The notes under the pieces were generated by a model. The model searched no databases. It was given only the letters and a program-made list of their open reading frames with translations, and was not told the DNA's origin. 64,000 nt of DNA, taken from Pseudomonas sp. GM78 (lineage in GTDB: Bacteria; Pseudomonadota; Gammaproteobacteria; Pseudomonadales; Pseudomonadaceae). Positions 55,298-64,000 of this stretch are shown here, one piece after another (the stretch's first letter is position 1; the number at the start of each line of letters is the position of its first letter). The stretch is taken from assembly GCF_000282475.1 (NCBI RefSeq), contig NZ_AKJF01000201.1:43078-107077 (forward strand), read 5' to 3'. A program made the position numbers and the translations under genes.

Positions 55298-55392
55298 TCT
55301 TCGCGGGCAAGCCCGCTCCCACAGGGATCTTTGGTGTCAAAAAATGTGTGTTTCAACTCGGACACTGTGGGAGCGGGCTTGCCCGCGAAGAG
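55298..55392. repeat. REP pair (CGCGGGCAAGCCCGCTCCCA type) inside the cob operon
   Basis: Inverted arms about 38 bases apart lie in the 147-base gap between cobQ and cobU. It is the same type as at 33441 and 44378. Placed within an operon, it may lower expression of cobU-cobS relative to cobO-cobQ. Confidence 0.92.
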
Positions 55393-55407
55393 GGCGGCAC
55401 AGCCACC

Positions 55408-56859
55408 TCAAAAACCACAGAGCTCCCGCAACAGCCGGGTATCCAGATGTTTCTCCACCAAATCCGCCAACCGTTCGATATCCCGATCGCGCAACCCGTG
55501 GTAATCCACCTCCTGCACCGCCTGCAAACCCGCCCATCGCAACAGCGCACTACACGCCGCCGGGGATTCGAACAGGCCATGCAAATAGGTGCCGAAAATC
55601 TGCCCATCGACACTCTGCGCGCCATCGCAGCGACCGTCGTCCAGCTGCACGGCGGCGTTCTCCAGGGCCGGGCCGGTGGTCACGCCAGCGTGGATCTCGT
55701 AGCCGCTGACTTGCGCATTCTCCAGCGCCAGGCGCCCGCGCACATTGCGCAGTTGCTTGTGTTCTTCGAGCTGCGTGGTGAATGCCAGCAGGCCCAAGCC
55801 GTCACTAGACCCCGGCGCGCCTTCAAGGCCCAGCGGGTCATGCACTTGCTGCCCGAGCATCTGCAGGCCGCCGCAGATGCCCAGCACTTTGCCGCCATAG
55901 CGCAGGTGTCGCGAGATCGCGGTTTCCCAGCCATTGGCGCGCAGATAGGCCAGGTCGCTGCGCACGCTTTTCGAGCCTGGCAGAATGATCAGGTCGGCCG
56001 CCGGAATCGCCTGGCCGGGGCCGATGAATTGCAGGTCCACTTGCGGGTGCAGGCGCAGTGGATCGAAATCGGTGTGGTTGCTGATGCGCGGCAACACCGG
56101 CACCACCACTTTGAGCACCTGCTCGGCCTTGTCGGCCTGGCGCTGGTCGATACCGTCCTCGGCCTCCAGGTGCAAGTCCATCACGTACGGCAGCACCCCG
56201 ATCACCGGCTTGCCGGTACGCGCCTCAAGCCAGTCGAGGCCGGGTTGCAGCAGGGCGATATCACCGCGAAAACGGTTGATGATGAAGCCTTTGACCCGCG
56301 CCTGCTCGGTGGGCGACAGCAGTTCCAGGGTGCCCACCAGGTGGGCGAACACCCCGCCCCGATTGATGTCGGCGATCAGCACCACCGGGCAATCCACCGC
56401 TTCGGCGAAGCCCATGTTGGCGATGTCACCAGCGCGCAGGTTGATCTCGGCCGGTGAGCCCGCGCCCTCGACCATCACCACCGGATAGGCCGCGCTCAAG
56501 CGTTCATGGGAGGCCAGCACCGCTTGCATCGCGATGGCCTTGTAGTCGTGATAGGCCACGGCGTTCATCGTGGTGACCGCACGCCCATGGATGATCACCT
56601 GGGCGCCGGTATCGCTGTTGGGCTTGAGCAGCACCGGATTCATGTCGGTGTGAGGTTCAAGAAAGGCGGCCTGGGCCTGCACGGCTTGCGCGCGACCGAT
56701 CTCGCCACCGTCGGCAGTCACCGCGCTGTTGAGCGCCATGTTCTGCGGCTTGAACGGCACCACGCTGACACCCTGGCGCGTCACCCAGCGGCACAGTGCC
56801 GTCACCAGCGTGCTTTTACCGGCGTCGGACGTGGTGCCCTGCACCATCAAGGTGGTCAT
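55408..56859 (-). CDS. cobQ: Cobyric acid synthase
   Basis: This 483-residue amidotransferase amidates four side chains of adenosylcobyrinic acid a,c-diamide with glutamine and ATP. The N-terminal dethiobiotin-synthetase-like domain has [16 protein letters not shown] (residues 8-23), and the C-terminal class I glutamine amidotransferase has [15 protein letters not shown] with the catalytic cysteine (near 330) and a late His in [11 protein letters not shown]. It overlaps cobD by ATGA. Confidence 0.96.
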   Translation of the reverse strand: MTTLMVQGTTSDAGKSTLVTALCRWVTRQGVSVVPFKPQNMALNSAVTADGGEIGRAQAVQAQAAFLEPHTDMNPVLLKPNSDTGAQVIIHGRAVTTMNAVAYHDYKAIAMQAVLASHERLSAAYPVVMVEGAGSPAEINLRAGDIANMGFAEAVDCPVVLIADINRGGVFAHLVGTLELLSPTEQARVKGFIINRFRGDIALLQPGLDWLEARTGKPVIGVLPYVMDLHLEAEDGIDQRQADKAEQVLKVVVPVLPRISNHTDFDPLRLHPQVDLQFIGPGQAIPAADLIILPGSKSVRSDLAYLRANGWETAISRHLRYGGKVLGICGGLQMLGQQVHDPLGLEGAPGSSDGLGLLAFTTQLEEHKQLRNVRGRLALENAQVSGYEIHAGVTTGPALENAAVQLDDGRCDGAQSVDGQIFGTYLHGLFESPAACSALLRWAGLQAVQEVDYHGLRDRDIERLADLVEKHLDTRLLRELCGF

Positions 56860-57848
56860 TGGTATTCCCTGGTGAAGGCGTCGAATGCTGCATCCAGCCG
56901 TGCCCAGTCGGCTTCATCGCCAGGCAGGCCGAAACGCAGGCTGCTGTTGTGGGTGAACAGGCGCAACAGGATGCCGCGCCGGGCCATGAATTCGTGCAGC
57001 ACTTCGGCGCGCTCGGTGATCAGCCATTGGAACAGGGCGCAACCGCCTTGGGGCTGGAAGCCGTGCCGGGTCAACAAGGTTGCCAGACGCTCACTGGCCT
57101 CATCGGCCCGTACCCGCTGTCGCACGTGTCCTTCGGTGTCGCGCAGGCACGCCTGGCCCAGCACCCGGGTCGGCCCGCTGACCGCCCACGGCCCCACCTG
57201 CTCGGCGAGCAATTTGAGCAACTTGCGCTCAGCCAGGACAAACCCCAGGCGCACGCCGGCCAGGCCGAAAAACTTGCCAAAGGAACGCAGCACGATCAAG
57301 CCGACCTGATGAGCAAACGGCGCCACACTCAGGTGCGGCGTGTTGTCCATGAAAGCCTCGTCCACCACCAGCCAGCCACCGCGCGGTGCCAGACGCGAAT
57401 GCCAGTCAAGCAGCCGGGCGGGCGTCAGGTTCAACCCGGTCGGATTGTTCGGGTTGACCACCACCAGCACGTCGAGGCTGTCGACGAAGAAGTCGACCTC
57501 CTGCTCCAGCACCTCACGCACGATATAGCCATTGCGGCGCCACGCCTCGGCATGCTCGGCGTAACAGGGCGACAGCACGCCAACCTTGCCCGCCCGGCGC
57601 AAACGCGGCAGCAACTGGATGGCCATCTGCGAACCGGCGACCGGCAGTGCCTGCAGGGTTCCGTAGTAATCGCAGGCCGCCTGCTCCAGGCCGTCATCGG
57701 TTTCCGGCAACCGTGCCCAGGCCCGTTGCGGGATGTCCGGCACGGGAAACGGCCAGGGCGCCAGGCCGCTGGACAGGTCGAGCCAATCGGCTTCGTCGAT
57801 GCCGTAATCGTGCGCCGCCTTGCGCAATCGTCCGCCGTGCTCAAGCAT
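56856..57848 (-). CDS. cobD: L-threonine-O-3-phosphate decarboxylase
   Basis: This 330-residue PLP enzyme of the HisC-like fold makes (R)-1-amino-2-propanol-O-2-phosphate, the linker of the lower cobalamin loop. It has [11 protein letters not shown] at the N-terminus, [12 protein letters not shown] (near 150) and the PLP lysine in [18 protein letters not shown] (near 210). It overlaps cbiB by 8 bases and cobQ by ATGA. Named cobC in P. denitrificans and in P. aeruginosa annotations. Confidence 0.93.
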   Translation of the reverse strand: MLEHGGRLRKAAHDYGIDEADWLDLSSGLAPWPFPVPDIPQRAWARLPETDDGLEQAACDYYGTLQALPVAGSQMAIQLLPRLRRAGKVGVLSPCYAEHAEAWRRNGYIVREVLEQEVDFFVDSLDVLVVVNPNNPTGLNLTPARLLDWHSRLAPRGGWLVVDEAFMDNTPHLSVAPFAHQVGLIVLRSFGKFFGLAGVRLGFVLAERKLLKLLAEQVGPWAVSGPTRVLGQACLRDTEGHVRQRVRADEASERLATLLTRHGFQPQGGCALFQWLITERAEVLHEFMARRGILLRLFTHNSSLRFGLPGDEADWARLDAAFDAFTREYQ

Positions 57849-58749
57849 AAAATTCAGACCCCACGCACAGAATCAGCAGCCACAACCATACCCCACGCTG
57901 CACCAGCTGCCAGCCGCGGTCGATGGCGTCGGCATCCGCCGGCACGCCCTCGCCCAGCGTCGGGCGCTGATGCAGTTCACCGTGATAAATCGCCGGCCCG
58001 CCCAGCTCGACGCCCAACGCACCGGCACCCGCCGCCATCACCGGACCGGCATTCGGGCTGTCCCAGGTCGGCCCCTGGGTGCGCCAGCATTTCAACGCCA
58101 GGCGGGTTTTGCCCAGCAGCGCATAGGTCAGCGCCACCAGGCGCGCCGGAATGTAATTGAGCACGTCGTCGATCTTCGCCGCCGCCCAGCCGAAACGCTC
58201 GAAGCGTTCGTTGCGATAGCCCCACATCGCGTCCAGGGTGTTGCTCAAACGGTAGAGCACCACGCCCGGCGCACCGGCAACGGCAAACCAGAACAGCGCG
58301 GCGAACACCGCGTCGCTGCCGTTTTCCAGCACCGACTCCGTAGCAGCACGAGCCACGGCAGTTTCATCCAGATCACTGGTTTTGCGGCTGACCAGGTAAC
58401 TCACACGCTGGCGCGCCTCTTCAAGATCACCGCTGCGCAAGGCCTTGGCCACCGGCGTGACGTGCTCGCCGAGGCTGCGCATGCCCAGGGCGCAATAGAG
58501 CGCGAGAATCTCGACGATCCAGCCGACGTAAGGCGCCCATGAAAACGCCGTGGCCAACAGGGTCAGCGGCAACACGGCGATCACCCACGCGGTTACCCCA
58601 TGGCTGCGCCAGCCGCGACCGCCGCCATTGAAACGTTGCTCGATGCGCTCGGCAAAACGGCCGAACGCCACCAGCGGATGCCAGCGTTTGGGTTCACCCA
58701 GCAGCGCATCCAGCGCTACCGCGGCGACACTCAACAACGCCACACTCAT
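57841..58749 (-). CDS. cbiB: Adenosylcobinamide-phosphate synthase
   Basis: This 302-residue inner membrane enzyme attaches the aminopropanol phosphate arm to adenosylcobyric acid. It has four to five hydrophobic segments, and family signatures [20 protein letters not shown] (near residues 13-32) and [16 protein letters not shown] chose the ATG at 58749 ([14 protein letters not shown]), which overlaps the bluB stop by ATGA. Named cobD in the P. denitrificans scheme. Confidence 0.95.
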   Translation of the reverse strand: MSVALLSVAAVALDALLGEPKRWHPLVAFGRFAERIEQRFNGGGRGWRSHGVTAWVIAVLPLTLLATAFSWAPYVGWIVEILALYCALGMRSLGEHVTPVAKALRSGDLEEARQRVSYLVSRKTSDLDETAVARAATESVLENGSDAVFAALFWFAVAGAPGVVLYRLSNTLDAMWGYRNERFERFGWAAAKIDDVLNYIPARLVALTYALLGKTRLALKCWRTQGPTWDSPNAGPVMAAGAGALGVELGGPAIYHGELHQRPTLGEGVPADADAIDRGWQLVQRGVWLWLLILCVGSEFYA

Positions 58750-59396
58750 TGACTCACTCCCCAATAATTTTCATACAACAGCTCACTCAGCGGACGTGAC
58801 TGCGCCCAGCCTTCGAGTACCAGCATCGGCGCCGGATAGAAGGCCTTGACCGGGCCCAGGCAGAGAATGGCCAAGGGCTTGGCGCCAGGCGGAAGACCCA
58901 GCAGGTCTGCCAGGGCCTGTGGTTCGAACAGCGAGACCCAGCCCATGCCCAGCCCTTCGGCGCGGGACGCCAGCCAGAGGTTCTGGATCGCGCAGGACAA
59001 CGAGGCCAGGTCCATTTCCGGCAAGGTGCGACGACCGAAAATATGCCGTTCGCGATCGTCCATCAGGGCGGCGACCAGTACCTCGGCGCAATCGTTGATG
59101 CCTTCGACCTTGAGCTGCATGAATTCGTCGGTGCGCTCACCCAGGGCCTCGGCGGTGCGGATACGTTCCTGCTCCACCAGCCGTTGGATCTGGCTGCGCA
59201 AGGCGGGGTCGCTGATGCGGATGAAGCGCCAGGGCTGCATCAGGCCGACACTCGGTGCCTGATGCGCGGCCTCGAGCAGGCGCCGCAGCAATTCAGGCTC
59301 GACCGTGCCGCCGGCGAAGTGACGCATGTCGCGACGTTCGCCGATGGCGCGGTAGACCGCTGCGCGTTCGGCCGGGCTGAAGGCGTTGTCAGTCAT
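58746..59396 (-). CDS. bluB: 5,6-dimethylbenzimidazole synthase
   Basis: This 216-residue flavin destructase of the nitroreductase fold breaks down FMNH2 with oxygen to give the lower ligand of cobalamin. It has [20 protein letters not shown] (residues 17-36), [15 protein letters not shown] (near 52) and [20 protein letters not shown]-like [15 protein letters not shown] (near 135). Its presence shows aerobic ligand synthesis in this organism. The start overlaps the cobB stop by ATGA. Confidence 0.94.
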   Translation of the reverse strand: MTDNAFSPAERAAVYRAIGERRDMRHFAGGTVEPELLRRLLEAAHQAPSVGLMQPWRFIRISDPALRSQIQRLVEQERIRTAEALGERTDEFMQLKVEGINDCAEVLVAALMDDRERHIFGRRTLPEMDLASLSCAIQNLWLASRAEGLGMGWVSLFEPQALADLLGLPPGAKPLAILCLGPVKAFYPAPMLVLEGWAQSRPLSELLYENYWGVSQ

Positions 59397-60775
59397 GGCC
59401 TCATCGCTGGCAAGCCAGCTCCCACAGGGGTTAGGTGATCAACTGTAGGAGTGAGCCTGCTCGCGGTGGCGTCCGCACAGTCAGGTACAAATAGAGCAGC
59501 TATCGCCGACGGGTTGGACGGGAAATAAAAATGCACATAAGAGGCCGTCATCCGCCCCTCACGATAAACCGCTTCGGCCCCGCGCCCGCCGTTAGGACTC
59601 AGGCCACGGGCAATCGGCTCAAGCTCGGTACTGGTCAGCGAATGATGATAGGTGTGCCCACGCAGGGACCCTTCCGGCAGCTCCACCGCTTGCAGAGCCA
59701 ACGCAGCCAGGCGCTTCTGCATCACCGCATCACCTTTCAACAAACCGACCAGCTCTGCACGCGTACCCTCGACATCGGTCAACGAATCGAGCAGATAAAG
59801 CATGCCGCCGCATTCGGCCAGCAAGGGTTTGCCCGCCGCGTGGTGCGCGCGGATGGCGCTGAGCATGGCGGTGTTCTGCGCCAAAGCCACGTGGTGCAAT
59901 TCCGGATAGCCGCCCGGCAGGTACAGGCTGTCTGCCTCTGGCAAACCCGCATCACGGATCGGCGAGAAAAACCGCAGTTCGGCGCCCATCGCCCGCAGCA
60001 AATCGAGGCTGGCGCCATAGGTAAAGGCAAACGCTTCGTCGCGGGCCACGGCAATGCGCACGCCCGCCAGCAAGGGTTCGACCGTCACTGCATCCGGCGC
60101 AGCGAACTCCACCGCCGGCGGCAGCGCGACTTCACAACTGCTGGCCAGGGCGTCGGCCGCCGCATCGAGGCGCGCATCGAGGTCGTTCAATTCACTGGCC
60201 TGCACCAGGCCCAGGTGTCGACTCGGCAATTCGATCCCGGTCTCCCGGGACAAGGCGCCGTACCAGCGCAGGCCTTCGGTCAGGCTGCCTTCGAGCAGTT
60301 GCGCGTGACGCAGGGTGCCCACGCGGTTGGCCAGCACGCCGGCAAACGGCAAGTCCGGCTGATAACGCGCCAGGCCCAGGGCCAGTGCGCCAAAGGTCTG
60401 GGCCATCGCGGTGCCGTCGATCACAGCGAGCACCGGCACGCCGAAATGCCGCGCCAGATCAGCGCTGGACGGCGTACCGTCGAACAGCCCCATGACGCCT
60501 TCGATCAGGATCAGGTCGGCGTCGCAGGCGGCCTCCCACAACAGGCGACGACTGTCCTGCTCGCCGACCATCCACATGTCCAGCTGATACACCGGCGCAC
60601 CGCTGGCGCGTTCGAGGATCATCGGATCGAGAAAGTCCGGGCCGCACTTGAACACGCGAACCTTGCGTCCCTGGTTACGATGCAACCGGGCCAGCGCGGC
60701 GGTCACGGTGGTCTTGCCCTGACCGGACGCCGGCGCGGCAATCAGCACCGCCGGGCAATGTCGAGGCTGGTTCAC
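59393..60775 (-). CDS. cobB: Cobyrinic acid a,c-diamide synthase, with REP-derived C-terminal tail
   Basis: This 460-residue glutamine amidotransferase amidates the a and c side chains of (hydrogeno)cobyrinic acid. It has ASGQGKTTVTAALARLHR (P-loop, residues 15-32), VLANRVGTLRH (near 168) and KPLLAECGGMLYLLD with the catalytic cysteine (near 318). The family normally ends soon after HFYFPSNPSAIAALF (near 428). Here about 30 further residues (DCADATASRLTPTVDHLTPV and onward) are encoded by a REP pair at 59401-59470. The stop still overlaps bluB by ATGA, so the pair entered the gene end without breaking translation. Confidence 0.94.
   Translation of the reverse strand: MNQPRHCPAVLIAAPASGQGKTTVTAALARLHRNQGRKVRVFKCGPDFLDPMILERASGAPVYQLDMWMVGEQDSRRLLWEAACDADLILIEGVMGLFDGTPSSADLARHFGVPVLAVIDGTAMAQTFGALALGLARYQPDLPFAGVLANRVGTLRHAQLLEGSLTEGLRWYGALSRETGIELPSRHLGLVQASELNDLDARLDAAADALASSCEVALPPAVEFAAPDAVTVEPLLAGVRIAVARDEAFAFTYGASLDLLRAMGAELRFFSPIRDAGLPEADSLYLPGGYPELHHVALAQNTAMLSAIRAHHAAGKPLLAECGGMLYLLDSLTDVEGTRAELVGLLKGDAVMQKRLAALALQAVELPEGSLRGHTYHHSLTSTELEPIARGLSPNGGRGAEAVYREGRMTASYVHFYFPSNPSAIAALFVPDCADATASRLTPTVDHLTPVGAGLPAMRP
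59401..59470. repeat. Mixed REP pair lying in the cobB coding sequence
   Basis: The first arm (TCGCTGGCAAGCCAGCTCCC) belongs to one REP type and the second (GTAGGAGTGAGCCTGCTCGC) to another, so they are not a homotypic inverted pair like the others in this window. It encodes the last residues of CobB and ends 5 bases before bluB. Confidence 0.85.
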
Positions 60776-61383
60776 AGCTCGACGCCTTTTTGCGCCTTGA
60801 TACCGGCCTGGAAGGCGTGTTTGATCATGCCCATTTCGGTGACGGTATCGGCCAGCTCGACCATCTCCGGCTTGGCGCCGCGACCGGTGACCACTACATG
60901 CTGCATGGGCGGGCGCGCTTGCAAATCGCTGAGCACCTGATCGAGATCGAGGTAGCCGTGCTTGAGGGCGATGTTCAGTTCGTCCAGCACCACCAGGCCG
61001 ATCGATGGATCGCGCAGCAGTTGCTGCGACACTGCCCAGGCCGCTTCGGCAGCGGCGATATCGCGCTGGCGGTCCTGGGTCTCCCAGGTGAAGCCCTCGC
61101 CCATCACATGAAAACGCACCTGCTCGGGGAAGCGCCGGAAGAACAACTCCTCGCCGGTGCTATTGCGCCCCTTGATGAACTGCACCACGCCGCACTGCAT
61201 GCCATGCCCCATGGCACGCGCAAGCATGCCGAACGCCGAGCTGCTCTTGCCTTTGCCGTTGCCGGTCAGCACCAGCAGCAGACCGCATTCGTTCGGGGAA
61301 TTGGCGATGCGCTCGTCGATCACGGCTTTTTTGCGCAGCATGCGCGCCAGATGACGTTCGTCACGATCAGGGGTATCAGACAT
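60772..61383 (-). CDS. cobO: Cob(I)yrinic acid a,c-diamide adenosyltransferase
   Basis: This 203-residue CobA/CobO-type enzyme adenosylates the corrin cobalt. The P-loop reads VLTGNGKGKSSSAFGML (near residues 34-50), and LVVLDELNIALKHGYLD (near 132) is typical. I chose the ATG opening MSDTPDRDERH at 61383 with GGAGAG upstream; the longer frame runs into the riboswitch. It is the first gene of the cobalamin operon and overlaps cobB by 4 bases. Confidence 0.96.
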   Translation of the reverse strand: MSDTPDRDERHLARMLRKKAVIDERIANSPNECGLLLVLTGNGKGKSSSAFGMLARAMGHGMQCGVVQFIKGRNSTGEELFFRRFPEQVRFHVMGEGFTWETQDRQRDIAAAEAAWAVSQQLLRDPSIGLVVLDELNIALKHGYLDLDQVLSDLQARPPMQHVVVTGRGAKPEMVELADTVTEMGMIKHAFQAGIKAQKGVEL

Positions 61384-61477
61384 GGGGGAGCTCTCCGTTG
61401 AGGCAGGATTAACGGCGGGCAGGCACAAGAATAGACGGCAAGAAGCCTGGCATCGCCCACCGTGATGCCGCTTGGAT

Positions 61478-61660
61478 GGATCAGGCCGGTCTCCGGGCTC
61501 ATGAGCGGCGTGATGCCTGACTGCGCGCCTTCCCGCATCAATGATCGACGCAGTGGCTTCAGACGCAGTTTTCACTCATTTACCGTTGCGGGGGCAGCGC
61601 CGGGATCGCAGGGCTTCATCAACTGAAGCGCTCACTCACCGGCTTCCCTGTTTCACTCTG
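61478..61660 (-). ncRNA. Cobalamin (AdoCbl) riboswitch
   Basis: Read on the minus strand, the leader of cobO has the conserved elements of the B12 riboswitch in order: GAAACAGGGAAGCCGGTG (about 61637-61654), the B12 box GCGCTGCCCCCGCAACGGTA (about 61580-61600) and GCCCGGAGACCGGCC (about 61484-61498). It lies 95 bases before the cobO ATG, so binding of adenosylcobalamin is expected to repress the cobO-cobS operon, most likely at translation initiation or by termination. Confidence 0.95.
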
Positions 61661-61852
61661 TCGACCCAAGCCACAGAGCACCTGAAACAAGCGGCGAAGG
61701 TTAGAGGGTTGGGGGTGGAGCGTCAATTGAAGACAAGGTGTCGGAACGAATAACTGCCATCCATCCATAAAATGACGTCAATCTTGTGTCACACTCACAG
61801 CAGCGATATCAAATAGCCACGACCTCACAACACAATAATAAGGGTGAGCCCC

Positions 61853-62437
61853 ATGCAAGGCATGATCATCAGCAATCCGAAGCTGGAATTCCTGAGTCCG
61901 GTACTGGAACGCTGGTTCGACTGTATCGACCGCTACAACGCCGTGCGCGGCGACAGCGAGACACCCTACTGGCTCGACGAAAAAGCCAACCTCGGCCTGC
62001 TCTCTGCCGCCGCATGGATGGCCGAGATGATCACGCTGCAACAATCGCCCACGCGCAAACAGGTCGAGGAAGGCGAACGCAATGGCCGCGCCGATCTGTT
62101 CATCGCCACGACCGAAGCACGCGCCTGGCTGCAGACCACCCAACGCTGGCCGCGGGTCAACAGCCTGAACCTGACCCAAGCCCTGCAGGACATCACCAGC
62201 GACGCGAAAAAAATCAGCTACGCCAGCGACCTGAAAATTGGCTGCCTGTTCGTCGCTCCGCACAAGAGCCAACAAGGTGCCACCCCCGAAGAACTGCAGG
62301 ACATGGTCGATGACCTGCAAAAGGAGCACTGCTGCGCCGTGGCCTGGTATTTCCCGTATGCCTATCGCAAATTGCGCAACGAAGCCGGTCACTATCACCC
62401 CGGTATTGCCGTGCTGCTCAAGGAAGCCCGGGGCTGA
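61853..62437 (+). CDS. Conserved hypothetical protein
   Basis: This 194-residue soluble protein begins MQGMIISNPKLEFLSPVLER. I chose the ATG at 61853, with AGGGTGA 5 bases upstream; a GTG at 61844 lies inside that site. The middle holds IATTEARAWLQTTQRWPRVN, and a Cys-Cys pair lies in EEHCCAVAWYFPY-like KEHCCAVAWYFPYAYRK (near 157). The length and codon use look genuine. I do not recognise the family. It lies divergently from the cobalamin operon and 67 bases before a dehydrogenase gene. Confidence 0.75.
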   Translation: MQGMIISNPKLEFLSPVLERWFDCIDRYNAVRGDSETPYWLDEKANLGLLSAAAWMAEMITLQQSPTRKQVEEGERNGRADLFIATTEARAWLQTTQRWPRVNSLNLTQALQDITSDAKKISYASDLKIGCLFVAPHKSQQGATPEELQDMVDDLQKEHCCAVAWYFPYAYRKLRNEAGHYHPGIAVLLKEARG

Positions 62438-62504
62438 GGTTGAACCATCGGGCTGTCACGCTTCTCTATGATTTAAGTCACCTCACTCATAGGGAAGGTC
62501 AGCA

Positions 62505-63818
62505 ATGCGCACGTCCCAACTGGTTTTCGTTATCGCATTAGCGGGAGGGCTCGCCGCCTGTGGCGAAACCGCCCGCTTGCAAGTCATCGACGGCACCGGG
62601 CCGTCCCCCAAGCTCCCGGAACCGAACAAGACACTGTTCCCGACGATGAACATCGCCCCGGCCATCGGCTGGGCGGACGGCGCAAAACCCGTCGCGGCCA
62701 GCGGCACTCAGGTCGGCGCATTTGCCGAGAACCTCGATCATCCGCGCTGGCTGTACGTGCTGCCCAATGGCGACGTGCTGGTCGCCGAAACCAATGCCCC
62801 GCCCAAACCCGATGACAACAAAGGCATCAAGGGCTGGATCACCAAAAAAGTCATGGGCCGCGCCGGTGCCGCCGTCCCGAGCCCGAACCGCATCACACTG
62901 CTACGCGATTCCGACCACGACGGCATTGCCGAAACCCGCACGGTATTCCTGGAAAACCTCAACTCGCCCTTTGGCATGACCTTGGTCGGTAATGACCTGT
63001 ACGTTGCCGACACCGACCGCCTGCTGCGCTTCCACTATGAAAACGGCGACACGGCCATCAAGACAAAACCGATCAAGGTCGTCGACCTGCCGGGGGGAAC
63101 CCTGAATCACCACTGGACCAAAAACGTCATCGCCAGCAAGGACGGCAGCAAGCTGTACGTCACGGTGGGCTCCAACAGCAACATCGGCGAAAACGGCATG
63201 GACCAGGAGCAAGGTCGCGCGGCGATCTGGGAAGTGGACCGCGCCACCGGCAACCACCGGATCTTCGCATCGGGCCTGCGCAACCCCAACGGCATGGCCT
63301 GGGAGCCACGAAGTGGTGCGCTGTGGACGGCCGTCAACGAGCGAGACGAAATCGGCAGCGACCTGGTGCCGGACTACATCACTTCGGTGAAAGATGGCGC
63401 TTTCTATGGCTGGCCGTTCAGTTATTACGGCCAGCACGTCGACGTGCGCGTCGAACCGCAAAACCCCGACCTGGTGGCCAGGGCGATTGCCCCGGACTAC
63501 GCGGTGGGCCCCCACACCGCCTCACTGGGCCTCACGTTTGCCGAAGGCAACAGGTTGCCGGCGCAGTTCAAGGAAGGCGCGTTCATCGGCCAGCATGGCT
63601 CATGGAATCGCAAGCCGCACAGCGGCTACAAAGTGATTTTCGTGCCCTTCAGCGGCGGCAAGCCGAACGGGCAACCGGTGGATGTGCTCACCGGCTTCCT
63701 CAATGACGAGGAAAAAGCCATGGGCCGGCCGGTGGGTGTGGTGATTGATCAGCAAGGGGATTTGTTGGTGGCCGATGATGTGGGGAACAAGGTGTGGCGG
63801 GTGTCGGCAGCGCAATAA
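62505..63818 (+). CDS. PQQ-type sugar (sorbosone-like) dehydrogenase lipoprotein
   Basis: This 437-residue protein has a lipoprotein signal [19 protein letters not shown] with the lipid-modified Cys19, then a six-bladed beta-propeller typical of soluble quinoprotein glucose/sorbosone dehydrogenases: [20 protein letters not shown] (blade 1, near residues 79-98), [19 protein letters not shown] (near 259) and [17 protein letters not shown] (near 298). PQQ as cofactor is inferred from the family. It would oxidise sugars or aldehydes at the periplasmic face of a membrane. A GGGAAGG ribosome binding site precedes the ATG. Confidence 0.86.
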   Translation: MRTSQLVFVIALAGGLAACGETARLQVIDGTGPSPKLPEPNKTLFPTMNIAPAIGWADGAKPVAASGTQVGAFAENLDHPRWLYVLPNGDVLVAETNAPPKPDDNKGIKGWITKKVMGRAGAAVPSPNRITLLRDSDHDGIAETRTVFLENLNSPFGMTLVGNDLYVADTDRLLRFHYENGDTAIKTKPIKVVDLPGGTLNHHWTKNVIASKDGSKLYVTVGSNSNIGENGMDQEQGRAAIWEVDRATGNHRIFASGLRNPNGMAWEPRSGALWTAVNERDEIGSDLVPDYITSVKDGAFYGWPFSYYGQHVDVRVEPQNPDLVARAIAPDYAVGPHTASLGLTFAEGNRLPAQFKEGAFIGQHGSWNRKPHSGYKVIFVPFSGGKPNGQPVDVLTGFLNDEEKAMGRPVGVVIDQQGDLLVADDVGNKVWRVSAAQ

Positions 63819-63851
63819 CCTGCACTTGAAAAACAGGTCGACCGGTCGGCT

Positions 63852-63881
63852 TTTGCGTTTGCGTTTGCGTTTGCGTTTGCG
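63852..63881. repeat. Five perfect tandem copies of a hexanucleotide
   Basis: The unit TTTGCG is repeated exactly five times (30 bases), 34 bases after the dehydrogenase stop, in a gap with no recognised gene. Such short repeats can change copy number by slippage. Bases 63882-64000 show no recognisable gene or signal. Confidence 0.9.
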
Positions 63882-64000
63882 GGGCTTTAGATCTTGATTT
63901 TCTTGCCCCCTCACACCCTGAGCCGTCAACCTGTGACGACCTCCATCGGAGCCTCTACCAACGTTGATCCATGCCGCATCGAAGCTTGTTGTGGGAGATT

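Noticed and set aside
61320-61541. 73-codon frame upstream of cobO
   Set aside because: It lies in the cobalamin riboswitch, whose conserved elements explain the sequence.
63600-63929. Minus-strand frame with an alternating Lys-Arg run
   Set aside because: The run comes from the hexamer repeat and the rest is antisense to the dehydrogenase gene.
1-64000. tRNA or rRNA genes
   Set aside because: I looked for cloverleaf-like stretches with GGTTCGAATC-type T-loops and for rRNA signatures and found none; a tRNAscan run would settle this.

Overview
The window is a Pseudomonas chromosome segment, most likely from the P. fluorescens group. The main evidence is the intact chain gyrA-serC-pheA-hisC-tyrA/aroA-cmk-rpsA-ihfB-lapA, followed on the other side by mtnA / MTA deaminase / ubiG / mupP / yciK. 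This is the order I remember from P. aeruginosa PA3160-PA3177. A second block (FadL-type porin, glutathione peroxidase, MFS, MarR, then cobS to cobO) matches the PA1271-PA1289 order. Short GC-rich REP pairs of the type common in fluorescent pseudomonads are scattered between genes. I saw no rRNA, tRNA, CRISPR array, prophage or insertion sequence.

Region 1 (1-16.9 kb) is a surface-polysaccharide (O-antigen) locus next to ihfB, with lower GC than the rest. On the plus strand lie a partial gene, a NeuD-type N-acyltransferase, a perosamine-synthase-like aminotransferase and three glycosyltransferases. Convergent to them is a three-gene module of GtrA-like flippase, GtrB-like polyprenyl-phosphate glycosyltransferase and a DUF6311-like membrane protein. 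Then come a two-domain glycosyltransferase, a WbdD-like methyltransferase with a coiled coil, phosphomannomutase and mannose-1-phosphate guanylyltransferase (GDP-mannose supply). Two decayed genes sit at the ihfB end: a frameshifted remnant of wzt (ABC exporter ATPase with its glycan-binding C-terminus) at 12.3-12.9 kb and a remnant of rmlB at 16.4-16.8 kb. The locus therefore seems to have been rebuilt, losing an ABC export system and a dTDP-rhamnose pathway.

Region 2 (16.9-37.5 kb) is conserved core: lapA, ihfB, a small lipoprotein, then the aromatic amino acid / serine / translation supraoperon, gyrA, methylthioadenosine salvage (mtnA with an MTA deaminase), ubiG, mupP, yciK, a diguanylate cyclase and an MFS-acyltransferase fusion.

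Region 3 (37.5-50.5 kb) holds transporters and regulators: a SLAC1/TehA-type channel, an MFS/TetR divergent pair with a long inverted-repeat operator, a histidine kinase fused to a sodium:solute symporter domain, RmuC, a Sel1-type small protein, a 938-base leader-like intergenic region ahead of a 76-residue gene, a FadL-family outer membrane protein and a secreted glutathione peroxidase.

Region 4 (50.5-64 kb) has a MarR-MFS operon with palindromic operators and a 40-residue overlapping membrane peptide. It is followed by the late cobalamin pathway (cobO-cobB-bluB-cbiB-cobD-cobQ-cobU-cobT-cobC-cobS) under a B12 riboswitch, a conserved unknown gene and a PQQ-type sugar dehydrogenase lipoprotein. 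A REP pair is translated as the C-terminal tail of CobB.
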